From: Takakia lepidozioides | Taxonomy: Eukaryota; Streptophyta; Takakiopsida; Takakiales; Takakiaceae | Length of the DNA stretch: 64,000 nt | Assembly: GCA_030704615.1 (NCBI GenBank) | Contig: CM060731.1 | Coordinates: 18,600,001-18,664,000 of the forward strand | Direction of reading: 5' to 3' | Shown here: positions 44,639 through 56,757 of the stretch, piece by piece | How the letters are laid out: the number at the start of each line of letters is the position of its first letter | Numbering within the stretch: the stretch's first letter is position 1 | Notes under the pieces: generated by a model | Told to the model about the DNA's origin: nothing | Seen by the model: only the letters and a program-made list of their open reading frames with translations | Databases searched by the model: none | Translations under genes and position numbers: made by a program

Positions 44639-46402
44639 TTAAGTGTCAGGGTCCTCACTGACCACCTTCACTGGCTGACCACCCACTGGTGGTATGAATG
44701 GTTTCAAATCCCGCCTACTTCTTACCCATTCCTTGTTTGCCCCATCTCTTAGCCTGCATCTGCGTGCAGCTTCCCCTGTCCTTGTGGTGTTTCCCGCATC
44801 TTTGTACCCCAAAAAGTCATAGGGTCCCTCCCATGGAGATGTCATGGAAGACCTCTTTCCAGGCCTCAACATCATCACCTTGCTGTTCTCTATCAACTTG
44901 CAGTAGCTGCGCCCTGCTTGATGTCTCCTTTCATAATCCCTTGCCTGCTGACGCTGCCCTTTCTTCACATTTTTCCGCAGCTTAGCCTTTATCTCTGATA
45001 GGAGCTGGATTTTCTGCTGCATCATCAGTGTGACCTCTGCAACAGATCCCTCAAAATTTACTGCTGCTGTAAGAAAGTGCAACCTGTTATCGATCCCAAG
45101 TCTTGGAATCCTACCAGTCAACACTTGAAAAGGTGAGAATCCTGTTGAAGCATGAACACCCATTCTGTAACCAAACAAGGCTTTGTATAGGTTCTGATCC
45201 CACTCAGTGTCGTTTCCAACTCCCAAGGTGGTGATGCTCTGCTTGAGGGACTTAATCACCCTTTCCACCATTCCGTTACACTGAGGCCAGTAGGGAGCGC
45301 TATGCTCTCTTTTTATACCATATTCGCGGCATGCATCTTCTAACTCACCTCCCCACTCCGTGCCATTGTCAGTGAGCAATGTGTGGGGGCAGCTATACCT
45401 GTTAATGACTTCTTCCACTAGAAAGCGGGCAGTAAGTGCTGTTGTATGATCTGCCATTGGTGCAGCCTCTATCCATTTTGAGAAGTGATCTATTGCTACC
45501 AGAAAGTACTGATTGCCCCTGCTGGTTATGGGTAATGGCTTTGCTGTGTCAATTGCAACTCTGAAAAACAGATCCACAACTGGAATGCTGTGAAGTTTTG
45601 AGCTACCTGAGCGTAACACTCCGTTCTGTTTGGTCATCTGACATTCTCCACAGCCCTTGAGTACTTGCCTGATGAGTTTCGTTCTGTCATGCCAGAAATA
45701 CCGTCGACATATCTCTTCTTGTGTTCTCCGGATTCCAAAATGGCCAGTGGCCTTATGCACTTCATTGATTATTGCCTCTCTGTCCGTTCTTGGTGGAACT
45801 ACCCTTCCCTCAAAGTAGACTTCCCCTTTGAGATAGGAGTACTGCCTTGCCCGCTTGCTGGCTCTCTTGCTTTCTTCCTTTGTCAAATAGTCATTGACTT
45901 CTCCAAAACACAAGAGATGCATAACTTCCACATCATCAAGTACATCAGGTTGTCTTTCCTCCTTAACAGCTGCTATATGATTGTCAGAGCTGATGAGAGA
46001 GTCTTCCCCCCATCTTTCAGCTGCACGTAATAGTGACATCTGAGTAGCTTTGGTGGGTGTGCTCCATGGCACCCAGTCCCCTTTAACATCCTTGTTGCAA
46101 GAAGAAGTTTCTTGCCCTGAACAACGTGATCCATTACTGTCTGAAGAATAAAATGTCTTGGTGGAACACTCACCCCCCATGTGTCCTTCAGCTGGGCATT
46201 TTGATGAGGAGGTCACCCAAATTCTTCTTGTTGTCTCTGTGTATATAGAGTGTTGAAGGAATGGTGTTTCTAGTGAGCTTCCCTTTTCATTGTTTGATCG
46301 TTCTTCCACAAGTTCACAGGCTGGCTGTACCTTGCTTAGCTCCTGATCACAAGCATGAGATCCTCGGGTAATCACATGGATGGTGGGACAAGAGGACATC
46401 AG
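44639..46402 (-). CDS. pol: element C integrase end of pol
   Basis: The - strand frame is open from the B insertion point (46402) to TGA/TAA-type stop at 44639, about 587 codons. The first third is low in recognisable motifs. Then follow the zinc-binding region H-K-A-T-G-H...C-G-E-C, the catalytic core with AIDTAKPLP (first D), LLTDNGTEWGG (second D) and CNGMVERVIKSLK (E), with 34 residues between the last two, and a C-terminal WEGPYDFLGYKD-like fold (GPY/F type). The protein inserts element DNA into chromosomes. The frame extends into the B LTR up to 46510 only by chance. Upstream pol lies beyond the B insertion, at 59710-60264. The core looks intact here, unlike most neighbours. Confidence 0.8.
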   Translation of the reverse strand: MMSSCPTIHVITRGSHACDQELSKVQPACELVEERSNNEKGSSLETPFLQHSIYTETTRRIWVTSSSKCPAEGHMGGECSTKTFYSSDSNGSRCSGQETSSCNKDVKGDWVPWSTPTKATQMSLLRAAERWGEDSLISSDNHIAAVKEERQPDVLDDVEVMHLLCFGEVNDYLTKEESKRASKRARQYSYLKGEVYFEGRVVPPRTDREAIINEVHKATGHFGIRRTQEEICRRYFWHDRTKLIRQVLKGCGECQMTKQNGVLRSGSSKLHSIPVVDLFFRVAIDTAKPLPITSRGNQYFLVAIDHFSKWIEAAPMADHTTALTARFLVEEVINRYSCPHTLLTDNGTEWGGELEDACREYGIKREHSAPYWPQCNGMVERVIKSLKQSITTLGVGNDTEWDQNLYKALFGYRMGVHASTGFSPFQVLTGRIPRLGIDNRLHFLTAAVNFEGSVAEVTLMMQQKIQLLSEIKAKLRKNVKKGQRQQARDYERRHQAGRSYCKLIENSKVMMLRPGKRSSMTSPWEGPYDFLGYKDAGNTTRTGEAARRCRLRDGANKEWVRSRRDLKPFIPPVGGQPVKVVSEDPDT

Positions 46403-47451
46403 TGTCACGCGGCTTTTACTCACCCATCCCTTCGCTATCCGAGGTGGAAACTCCAAGATAGAAGAGTTGGAAATCTCTAAGTACTCAGCCCACGCAGAAC
46501 AATCAGTCATGACCTACAGCTAGTGTATCATGGGGGTGTTTCCTCTTTGTTTCCCTTTTGGCATTCATGTTAGCTACCTTACCATTGATAATTAAGTATC
46601 AGTTTGCTTCATCAATTTATCGGATTCCATCAACCCATCCATTCATTCCACAGCTTCACTCAGATCTCTCTACACAGTGTGGTTGTATCGTATAAGTATC
46701 AGATTATGATTTATCAGGTATCAGGCCGAAGCCATTGTGTCTCTAATCTGCTCTACAATATCACTACAGTTTTGCATATAACAAGCATCTACTAATCATC
46801 TCTCCTCCTTCACCGTGCTCTCCATCTTTGCTTCCGTTCTTACTCTCCGCCCGATCCTCTCTCTCTCCTGACGTGCTTCCAAGAATCATCCCCAAAAAAG
46901 CCCCCTACTCAGTCCTTGCTTCTCCCTTTATCTTCCTACCCGTGGCTCTAACCGTTTCCCTCACTAACCATCGTCCGTGAACTAACATGTTCCATTTGCA
47001 GGTGTTGTTCCCCACAGTCGTTCCCTGTCCTGCTCTCCGTTCCCTATGATCGTGACAGCTGTGTCAAGCTGTGACTGGCTGTGTGAAACTGTGACGGGCT
47101 ATGATTGGCTGTGTCGGGCTGTGACTGGCTGTGTGGCTGTGTCGGCTGTGACGGCTGTGACTGGCTGTGTGGTTGTGTCGGCTGTGACGGGCTGTGTTGG
47201 CTGTGATGGCTGTGTCGGGCTGTGACGAGCTGTGCTGACTGTGTCTGGCTGTGTCGGCTGTGACGGGCTGTGTTGGCTGTGTTGGCTGTGACGACTGTGA
47301 CGGGCTGTGTTGGCTGTGACGGGTTGTGTAACCCCCCTCTACAGTGCGCTGCTGTCACCCCTAAGGCTCATGTTGGTCTCAGTCTGTGCAAAAATTAAGG
47401 GTACCCTACAGATCCCGTATAAGTGTCTAAGTCCCAGACAATCCTCTAACA
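46403..47451 (-). repeat. element B 3' LTR
   Basis: This 1049 bp LTR reads on the - strand from TGTTAGAGGA (47451) to CGTGACA (46403). The outer flank is ATCAG. It contains the GGCTGTG minisatellite at about 47050-47335. It is nearly identical to 58661-59704 with several small indels within the minisatellite. Confidence 0.9.
47050..47335. repeat. GGCTGTGAC minisatellite in the B 3' LTR
   Basis: The head-to-tail units resemble GGCTGTGTC, GGCTGTGAC and TGTTGGCTGTG. The copy number differs from the B 5' LTR array (59310-59590), although LTRs are identical at insertion. Confidence 0.88.
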
Positions 47452-47489
47452 TTACCCCTTCCCCTCTCAAAAAGCCGTGTCCTCACGGT

Positions 47490-50400
47490 TTACTGATTGC
47501 GATTAGCAAACCTTTGTGAGTGAGCACCTTTCTGACGTTGAGAGTTTCGTGGCGGACTATGTGTACGAGCCCGAGGTCTGTCTCTGGTTGACGGAGATGT
47601 TTGAACACTACCTGGATAAGTGAGGCCCTCTTGAGGCTGATATCGAGGTAACCTTTCAGGCATAGGAGACCCCCGTTGCTTCTTCTCTGCCATCTGAATT
47701 GCATAGTCTTCTCCCATGTCAAAAGAATTCGGTGAAGAAACAGTTGTATCAGAATCCTCATCGCCTCTCAGGTGTTTTAATTTTCGAACTTTTTGTGGAA
47801 TCCTCTGGGGCATACAATGTTGTCCTACCATGTCTGGAAGTTTATATTTTACAACTTGGTGTAACTGCTGAACAGCAAAATTGGTGTAGATACTGAGCTC
47901 CTTGTCTGTCCAGGTGAGTGGGGTACCAATTACTTGTGCAGCGTGCAAGTATTTCCATGCCACATGTCCCTTATAGAAAATATCATCAATGCCGAATTTC
48001 TGTGTTGACAAATTGTTCCAGGCCGCTTGAAACCATGAACGAATTTGAGAATCCTTTTGCATCATAATTTTTGCCTCATATAGGTACATATGAGGTGGCA
48101 CTGAAGGTAAGATCCAATGATCCCCACTGGAATAACTCAGAAAGCGCGCTTGCATCTTTTGTTGCTCAATGTGATAACGTACCAGAAAACAAGCAGCGTA
48201 GTATAACCCGCATCCCATGACAATACTTGCTACCTCCTTGGTCTTGGTATAAATGAATCCATGTACAACCTGGAAAGCAATTAATTCCCTCAACATGGTA
48301 CCTGCCTCATGCCAGTATTGTGCAAAGTGATGATCCTCAATTGGTCGATTGTTCGGAAGAACTTTAGTCCTAGTTGCCACTGGCAGCCAAATGCGCATGA
48401 TTTGGTAGTAATGTGCGAATGACTGCAGAGGACTAAATTCTTTCCAAGCCAAATCCAACATGATGGGAATTTGGTTGAAGGGCATAATCATAGCCCTACT
48501 GTACTCCCTTGCAGCTGGAGTTTTAGGTGGGTTAAAAGCAGCATTGCCCCATACCTCAGGCTGTGGTGGCTGCGGTGTGGTTGTAGTAACAACAGGTTCA
48601 GCTACTCGTACAGTGACTTGTTGTGGTGTTGGTGGTACTGGCTCTTGTATCATTGGCATTTCCTACACCTCCTGTGAAGACTGAAAAGCCAAAGTTCTGG
48701 CTTGTAAATAAGAAGCCATTAGCTGTCCCTGAGGGATATAGACTCTTTTGTCTATGTTTGAAGTGAGGTCCTCCACTTGAGTCTGCAGTCCGTCTACATC
48801 CTCCTGTAACTCTGATATCCTACTATAGACATTGTCTATAGTAGTTGTGGCAATGTTCTGCACTTGCAGTCTGAGCTCATTCATTTCGCTTTGGGTGAGC
48901 TTTCGTGGTGCTTTGCCCTCCACTGGCCCTTGTGCTAACCAGACCTGCATAAGGCTATTATCCACCAAGTTGCTTGTGGTTCCCCTGAGAGTGTGCTCCT
49001 CTCTTAGTTTGTACACTTCTAACTGCTGTTGTAAGGCCTCCATGCGCTTCGCATGAGGTTCAACCAAATTCGCATAGGCAGCAAGTAGATTATTAGCTTC
49101 CTTCCAAGCCTTGTTAGTGACCGTGATTTCAGTTCTATTGGCCATGAGCGTTTGTTGCAACTCCACGATGTGCTTCTCTTGATCAGCTTCAACCTGCCTG
49201 TATCGCTTGAAAGTATCCTCATTGCGACAGATTGTATTCTTCATATCGACAATGAGTTTCATTTGTTCAACATTCTCTTCTTCTGCCTTCGTACATTTTT
49301 CCGCTTGACTGTTTATCTCTTTTGTAGATTGGTCAAGCATAGTTGTGAATGTAGCACATTGTATGGCCATCCTGTCATGCACTGTCTGCAACTCCGTATG
49401 TAGTGTATTCACTTCTTGCAACTTGCTTTCATGCTGCACCTGCATTTGGTATAGCTGTTGCTTATGTGCTTCGTGCAACTGGTCTTGCGCGAGGCCTGCC
49501 TCAATCAATTGTTCCTTGGCCAATTGCAAAGCCGCTTCTGTATTTTCCAAGTCCTGCTGCATTTTGAGAGTGACCTCTTCATTGACCTTGTTTGCACACT
49601 CAGTGGCTAGTCGAGCCTCAAACTCCTTCCTGAGTTCTTCTCTCAAGGCTGTCAATTGGGTAGTTGGAACATGGGATTTGACATAAGTCCCCAACAAATT
49701 AAGTGTCCTGCCTATGGAACTCATCAGCATTGTCTGTTGAGGGTCATCATGGTGAGGTTGCTGCTGTTCCTCCTGATCCTCAACAGTGTGATGTCTCACG
49801 AACCACTCAGGCCATTGTCCCACCGGATTTTCTTCCTGAACCACTTCATCTATCACCGGTGCTACAGTGTCATGACCTTCTGCCTGTGGTACCTCCGACA
49901 CAGGTGTGTGTATTATATGCACCTCAGGATTTCCCTTGGGCAACTGTTGCACCTCTGGAATCTCTGTCTCCTTGACCAGACCAGAATATTCATAGAGAAG
50001 GTCCCCCTTCTCAATTTCTGCCACTATCTGTTCTGTAGTTGGAATATCTAACCCTTCTCTTTCCAAATCAATTATTTCTGGTTGAGCTGCATGGACAACT
50101 TGTAACCTTGTGACAAACCGATCAGCTGGCTGTGATGGTTGTGATACTGAAGTAACTTCCTCCTCCCTCTCTGAAGGTCTTGCTTCCAGTAATAGCAGTT
50201 CTCTGTGCTGCTGTGCCCCTTCCTACACATGAGCTTGGGAAACATTATCATGCGGAATCCGTGAAGCCAGTGGATCCGCCAGTATAGTCTTTCCCCGTCT
50301 CTGCCTCTTAGTCTCGGGTTGCCCTGCTAGTCCACCCTCACTGTGTGAAGAGCCTTGCTCTTCCATTGCAGTGGTTTCTGGCTCAAACACTCCCATCTCC

Positions 50401-51539
50401 TTTCTTTCTTGCGCATCAAATATGCCAGAATCAAGAATTATTTGAGCAATGATTGGGCCAGATACTATGATAGGAGACTTTGCGGTAGTACCTTGTAATC
50501 TTTTCATCTCCTCTACCAGTGCGTTGTACATTATGTCCGCCCATTCTACCTCTTGTCCTTTCAGGGCTTTGAGTATTTCCTCCGTGAAGGATCTGCTCAA
50601 ATACTGTTGGTTCTGTTTCATGGCAATCAGAACGTTCAATACCTGGCCTATCTCCTTTAGCCCTGGGTACACAGCCTTTGTACAAGCATAACCCTGAGTT
50701 TTAAAGAAACTCCCTTCTTGGAATAAGTCCCCTATTTGCAGTCTTGCCCTGTGTTCCTCCACATGCACCTGACCTGCTGGCAATCGAAACAATTGCTGGA
50801 GGTATAGGGGAGTAATTACTAATTCAACTCCCTTCACCGTTGTTGTTCCTGTCCTTGGCTCAAAGTTCTGCAAAAATTGTAACATGTACTGTCTATGGTG
50901 TAATGTCCAATCTATGCTTTGCAATCCTTGCAATCTCAGCTCCTTCAGTATCTGTATCGCCTGTGGGGTAGCAATCGTTTGTTTCTGCAGAATTGTGGTG
51001 CTCTTCACCCTGATTTCCTCCATTCCTCTCACTCTCTTCATTCTAGACTCACATAAATGTTTTGGCTGTAACAACTGAAGAAATGCCTGTAGTGCACAAA
51101 GCATAAACGTATGGTTGCCACAAAAAGCTATGGGTAATTTCTTGTAAGCCTGTGGGGCTTGCAAGCATCGCTCAAGAGAAAAGATCCGCTCTGTTGTTTC
51201 GTCCCTATGCCACTGCGTAAGTAGTATTGCAAGCGTATAGTCTGTTAGTTCCTCCATAGTTTTCAAGCTATAGCATTGATGGTCTGTCCTGTCGAGACGC
51301 CCGTTACTCAGAACGACGCCGCCTCTTGCGCTTAATTTCCCTCCAATTTCTTGATCCTTTCTCTGGCTTTCTATTGGCTGTAACCACTGTGACTTGATTT
51401 TAGATTTCATTTTCTTTAGTGGACTTTCCCTGCTGGATAGTCCACTAGGATCACACATGTGACAAGAATTTCGCTTTTTTGTACTTGCCGTTTGTTCCGT
51501 TCCCATTTTTCCGTATTCATTAATGGGCCCGCCTTTCAT
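47490..51539 (-). CDS. element B long third ORF, 1350 codons with two in-frame TAG
   Basis: From ATG at 51539 to the stop at 47490 the - strand stays in one frame, interrupted only by TAG at 50225-50223 and at 48665-48663. Element A has CAG at both places. Part 1 (about 438 aa) is alpha-helical with GSFFKTQGYACTKAVYPGL and SPIIVSGPIIAQIILDSG, reminiscent of the plant transposon-protein domain found in additional ORFs of Tat/Ogre elements, uncertain. Part 2 (about 467 aa after a 52-codon link) is a long coiled coil (for example LREELRKEFEARLATECANK). Part 3 (about 389 aa) has HYYQIMRIWLPVATRTKVLP and ends in a basic proline/serine/arginine-rich tail. No signal peptide or membrane segment is seen, so an envelope role is not supported. 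Function unknown. Confidence 0.75.
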
Positions 51540-51682
51540 CCATTTTGACGGCCGTTCTTGTCCTCTTTCTTTATGACACCTGTTCTTGCACTTCCTTCTT
51601 GGCTGTGTGTCGCGCCCTGACTTCCACGTGTCTATTTTTAAACTGGTTTCCGTCTTTTCTTCCGTCAGCCATTTTCCTGAAG

Positions 51683-53190
51683 TTATTGTGCGCCACCTGT
51701 CACTGATTCTATGGATCGTGTAATCCTAGTAGGCTGTGTTGAGCTGTGACAGGCTGTGTCATACTGTGGTACGCTGTGATAGGCTGTGATGCACTGTGCT
51801 AAGCTGTGATAGGCTGTGACACGCTGTGGTAGGTTGTGATAGGCTGTGTCACAACGTGATGGGCTGTGATAGGCTGTGTTTCGCCTTGATGGGCTGTGAT
51901 AGGCTGTGTCACGCTTGTTTTGCCCGCCCTGGTCATATATGCTCGGCCTAGCGACAAGTGCTCCATACTCCGTTCGTAACACTGGTGCAGCCCGTGACTG
52001 CTCTTGCGTTTCAACATGCAAGTCATGCTGCAAGGGTTTGTCATGGATACCACTGTATCCCTTTAACTTATTGGCATTGACTCTTCCCAGCATTTCTTTG
52101 TTAATGGTTTGTAACATGGCGGTGTTGTTATCATACATCTTTTGTATGACATAAGGTCCTTTCCATGGTGATTTAAGCTTAGAAGCTTTAATCTTTCCTT
52201 TCTTCTGCAACCATAGAACCAAATCCCCCGTCTTAAAAGTCTTTAACTTGCCTTCATCAAACTGTTCCTTTCTCTTCATCTGAATTCTGGTCATATTATC
52301 AGCTGCATCAGCACGTACTTCTTCCACATGATATAATTCATGTTTCCTGACCTTAATGGAATCTTGCAATTCCATTCTCTTTCCCCACTCCGTTCTCATG
52401 GTAGGTAACAGGAATTCCACTGGAAGTAAGGCTTCCATACCATAAACTAATTGGAATGGTGTATACTTAGTGGTGACTTTATATGAAGTCATGTATGACC
52501 ACAAAGCTGTCAGCAGCTTTGTATCCCAATCCGTTCTGTTTGCATTGACTATCTTAGCCAAGATAGTACATAGTATTTTGTTGGTAGCCTCTGCCTGCCC
52601 ATTACCCTGTGGGTAATATGTTGTACTTTTTCTATGCACAATCATGAACTCTTTAGTCAACAACTCAATGGTCTCATTCATGAAGTGACTTCCCTGATCA
52701 CTGATAAATTCTAAGGGACAGCCAAATCGTGTAAGTATGTTCTCATACAGGAACCTTGCTGTGGACTTGGCTGTGTTGTCCCTCAAAGCTTTAGCTTCCA
52801 TCCACTTCGTAGTATAATCAGTGGCTGTAATTATGTACCTGTTCCGTGTATTCTTGGCTGGTGGGTTGATTGGTCCAACAAAGTCTAGTCCCCATTTCTG
52901 AAATGGTTCCGTAGGCATTGTAGGATGCAAGGCCATCCTTCCAGATCTCTGCAAAGGTCCTAGCCTCTGACATTCATCACAACTCTGACAATACTCGTGT
53001 ACATCTTTGAACAAAGTAGGCCACCAGTAACCTGCGAGTAGTATCTTCCTACTGGTAGTCTCTTCTCCAAAATGACCTCCAGCCACTCCTTTATGAACTT
53101 CCTCCAAAATTTATTTACTTCATGGTGGTACAAGCATCGTTTTAGTACTCCATCAGGTCCTAGCTTATACATTCTGCTTCCTACCATAGT
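51683..53190 (-). pseudogene. pol: element B integrase
   Basis: The - strand frame 53107-51683 gives 474 residues: zinc-binding region (H5, H12, C43, C46), catalytic D75 (GLDFVGPI), D137 (ISDQGSHF) and E173 (GQAEATNK), 35 residues between the last two, then a GDLVLWLQKKGK / PWKGPYVIQ end. The ATG used for counting is internal; the protein continues from RNase H after a slip near 53185. The last 70 residues are repeats of the AYHSPSRR type, produced by a GGCTGTGATA minisatellite (51725-51910) running through the frame. The core residues are all present. Confidence 0.85.
51725..51910. repeat. GGCTGTGATA minisatellite within the B integrase end
   Basis: Units such as AGGCTGTGAT, GGCTGTGTCA and GGCTGTGATA stand in tandem. 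The motif is that of the LTR arrays, here translated on the - strand as repeats of TAYHS. Confidence 0.85.
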
Positions 53191-53846
53191 ATAAGGTAAG
53201 CTTTGATAGCGATTCTCTTCCTCTGCTCCTTACCATAACTAGGTGGGCACTGACCATGAGCAAGGTAGTATCTGATTGGCCACTGCCAATCTAACCAGTC
53301 ATCTGCACTTCCCAGCACCTCCACTGCAAATAGACTCGCATCTGGTAATTGATCATCTATTCCTGTGGCTGGTTCTCCTGTTGATAACCGTGACAAGTGA
53401 TCCGCCACAAGATGCAGTCTCCCAGGCTTGTAAACAACCTCGAACTCAAACTCGTGCAAGATTATCAACCATCTTGCTATTCTTCCGCTTATCAGAGGTT
53501 TATTTACCAGGTATATCAGAGCCTGGTGATCCACATAGAACATAAACTTCTTGCCCAACAGGTAATGCCTGAATTTCTTCACTGCATAGATCATTGCCAA
53601 TGCTTCTCTTTCCGTTGTGCTATAGTTCCTTTCAGCACTGTTCATCAACCTGCTAGCATAGTACACAGGTGAATCTATATTTCCTGTAACATTCTGGGCT
53701 AACACCGCTCCCAACGCTTCTCCTGATGCATCACAGTGAACATGAAATACTACATGCCAGTGAGGGTTAATCAGCACAGGTGTAGTTGTTACTGACAGTG
53801 TAAGTTCCTCAAACGCCTGTTGACATTCAGCTGTCCAGGCAAACAC
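53181..53846 (-). pseudogene. pol: element B RNase H
   Basis: The - strand reads HCDASGEALGAVLAQNVTG (catalytic D), STTEREALAMIYAVKKFRHY (E), FYVDHQAL (D) and KPGRLHLVADHLSR (last D). All four acidic residues are present. A slip joins it to RT near 53840 and another to integrase near 53185. The enzyme removes the RNA template during reverse transcription. Confidence 0.85.
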
Positions 53847-55036
53847 TGCATCTTTCCTTCAGTAGCTTGCTCAATGGTGCTGCTATTTGTGCATACCTTT
53901 TGACAAATCTTCTGTAATAACTGGTTTGCCCAAGGAATCTCCTTAGACTCTTAACATTCACTGGTGGTGGAGAGGCTTTAATGGCCTCTGTCTTCCTGGG
54001 ATCCACAAGAAGTCCCCTCTTACACACAATGTGTCCCAGAAGCACCCCTGAGTTCACACAGAAAGTACACTTCTCTGGATTCAGGCCCAGACCTCTCATC
54101 CTGCATCTGGCCAGACATAACTCCAATTTATGCAAGTGCTCATTCTTAGAGCTGTACACACTGAAATCATCCAAGAACACCTGCATGAAATCATCCAGAT
54201 ACTCATGAAAAGATTCACTTATTACTCTCTGAAAGGTTGCTGGTGCATTACAAAGTCCAAAGGGCATGACTTTGTATGCATAAGCACCCCAGTCTGTGAT
54301 GAAAGCTGTTTTTCCTTGGTCTTCTTCTGCCACTTGCACTTGATTATAACCACTGAACCCATCCATGAATGAGTACATCTCATGGCCTGCCACAGTGTCC
54401 AATACTGCTTCTGTGAATGGCAAAGGAAAATGGATCTTTCTTCGTACAAGCATTTAGCTTCTTGTAGTTCACACATACTCTTAGTTTACCATTCTTCTTG
54501 GGAACTATAACAATGGGTGACAACCAAGTTGTATACTCTATTGGGTATATAAACTTAGCCTCAGCCAACTTCTTGATCTCTTCTCCAACCTTCTGTGCGT
54601 AGTTGGGATTCATTCTGTACCTCGCCTGCTTGATTGGTACTGACCCTGGTTCCAGTTCAATCTTATGCTGACAGACTTCAGGTGGTATTCCTTTTAGATC
54701 CTCATAGCTCCAAGCAAATACATCTCTGTATTTGATGAACAAGCTTTTAGCTTCTTCAAAGAATTCCGGCTCCAAATCAGCTCCTACTTTCACCATCCTC
54801 GGTTCCTCTTTAGTTCCCACATTCACTTCCCTCACCTGCTCATCAGCTGTGATTGTCCAACCAGTCACCACTTCATCCTGTAAGCTCACAGTGGCTGGTT
54901 CCTCTAGGATTTCCATTTCTCTTTCTTTTTCCTCATAGAAATGTGATGGGTAACTGCTGGTTTCCTCTTCAGTTGGTGTTGCTGTCACTACACCACAGCA
55001 GATACCTCTTAAACAACTTAGGCTTTCCAGCCGCAT
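53827..55036 (-). pseudogene. pol: element B reverse transcriptase
   Basis: The - strand frame 55036-54440 gives the RT start (KYRDVFAWSYEDLKGIP, LSPIVIVPKKNGKLRVCVNY); after a slip near 54430 the frame 54453-53827 gives GFSGYNQVQVAEED, VMPFGLCNAPATFQ, the catalytic box QVFLDDFSVYS (FLDD) and FLGQTSYYRRFVKRYA. The catalytic residues are present; the slip near 54430 divides the enzyme. Confidence 0.86.
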
Positions 55037-56757
55037 CTCTGCAACCTGCTCCCACTCTGGGTGTGCAGCAAATAGGGTAGCTTCTGCTCCTCATCCAGTC
55101 CTCCTTTCCAGTCATACTCTCTGACTCCTCGAGGTCTTCTTGTAGCAGGTAATCTACTAGATTTCTTTGTGGTAATTTGTATCTCGTGTATCCCATTATG
55201 CACGGTTAGTAACTGAGAATTCCAGTCATGGAATACCCTGGCCTGTTTCAGCCACGGACGTCCCAATAATAAGGAGTAAGCCTCCATGACTTCATCCATC
55301 TTCAACACAGTTACTGTGATCATAAAGATCATCTTCTGTATCTGTATCTTAACTCCTCTTATCAATCCCAATGGCTGTACACTTCTTTGATCTGCCATTG
55401 TTACTGTAAATGGGGCTGGTTTCATGTTACTTAGACCAAGCTTCTTCCTTAATTGGTCTGTCATGATATTCACTCCAGAACCTCCATCTATCAGTACATC
55501 AGTTAGTTCTGTGCTTCCAATTCTCAATTGGATTACTGGCATAGAATCATCAAAGTCCATGACTGTTTCTCGCCCTTCCGGCTTCACATTATAACTGGTC
55601 ACCTTGCTGTTCAGGTCTGTGTTTCCTGTCTCCTGGGCAATTCGATTGATTGCTTGATACAGCCTGTGCCTACAATAAGGTGCCACAGCTAATAGCTGTC
55701 CAATGGTAATTTCTGCTTTGGTCTGGCATATTACTTCAGCCAAAGTCTCTTCATTACTTTGCATGTCTGCATCTTCTTTCTTCCTTTCATCCTCACTCCC
55801 TTCTTCTTCTCCATCAGAATCAGAGGAATCTGCCACAGGAATATCAGTACTCTTCTGCATTTCCCTTATGGTATCTGCCACTTCTTTGTGCAGTTCCTTC
55901 TCATCTCTCCAAGTCTCTTCATCTTCAGGCATATCATTGCCACCTTCATTATCATCTTCTTCCTCTACTACTGGAGGTATTAGTTTGGCTTTACTTCTTG
56001 TTACTATCATTGTACTTACTTCTGGTACAACACATGGCCTAACCATGTGAGCTGCCACCACTGGGCCCTCATTCACAGGAGCTCTCATCTCATTCTGGTG
56101 TCTTATCCAGAATGAACAGGCTGCCCTGCGATGTCCTGGCTGATTACAATAGTAACATAGTTCTTCACCATTGGGTCCTCGCCCTTGGTCTGTTCTTGGA
56201 TTATTTCTATAATCCTGATTCCCGGGCTGGTAATTCCCCCTTGGATTACCCTGATAGTTGCCTCTGGAATTTCCTTGGTAATTCCCTCTTGAATTACCTC
56301 TCCCTTCCATGCCATTGTTATAACCACCAGACCTACCATAGTGGTCCTGATCATTGTTTCTTCTTGGCTGGGGCTGCACCTGATGCACCCTTACTTGCCT
56401 AGGTTCTCTTGCAGCTGTCCTTCTGTTGTAGTAACAATTCTCAGTAGAATGGTTATCCATTTTACAGATAGTACAGTGTTTCTCCTTCATGTGGCATTCT
56501 GTGGTGGTATGGCCTTCATTCTGGCACTTTGCACACCATACACCCTTCCTCCAATGTGTTGCAGCCTCTGTGGCATACTTCTTCAAGATTTCTTCCAATC
56601 TTTTTTCATAGTTATCCCTCTTCAACTTCTCCTTTCTCTTACTCTTCCTTTTTAGTTCTTGCTCTTCTTCTTCATCTGACTCATCCTCAGAGTCCTCATC
56701 ATCCCTTTTTCTCTCTCCTGAGCATTCCCAATTGCTCAATTCTGTTTGCAGTTTCAA
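55018..56757 (-). pseudogene. element B gag end with three zinc knuckles, then protease
   Basis: This 579-codon frame begins in the acidic/basic end of gag. Zinc knuckles of the C-x2-C-x4-H-x4-C type stand at residues 75-88 (CAKCQNEGHTTTEC), 95-108 (CTICKMDNHSTENC) and 201-214 (CYYCNQPGHRRAAC). Between the second and third is an RGNYQG repeat (153-176), a likely RNA-binding segment. Protease follows with active site VLIDGGSGVNIM (D424-G-G-S) and LLLGRPWL as the second strand. Three knuckles are more than the usual one or two. Frame slips separate it from gag (near 56700) and from RT. Confidence 0.83.

Noticed and set aside
44639-46402. Ginger-type DNA transposase for element C
   Set aside because: The integrase could fit, but the inverted-end 2.2 kb repeat with an adjacent purine tract points to an LTR retrotransposon; the second LTR lies outside the window, so a small doubt stays.
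44639-46510. Single 623-codon gene starting in the B LTR
   Set aside because: The first 36 codons lie in the LTR of element B, and the junction at 46402/46403 is the B insertion point; the start is accidental.
47490-51539. Envelope-like gene after integrase
   Set aside because: No signal peptide, transmembrane segment or cleavage site is visible; the middle part is a coiled coil and the end is basic.
47490-51539. Reassigned genetic code with TAG read as glutamine
   Set aside because: CAG is widely used for glutamine in the same frames, the TAG sites differ reciprocally between A and B, and other gene remnants also show TGA and frame slips, so decay is the simpler reading.
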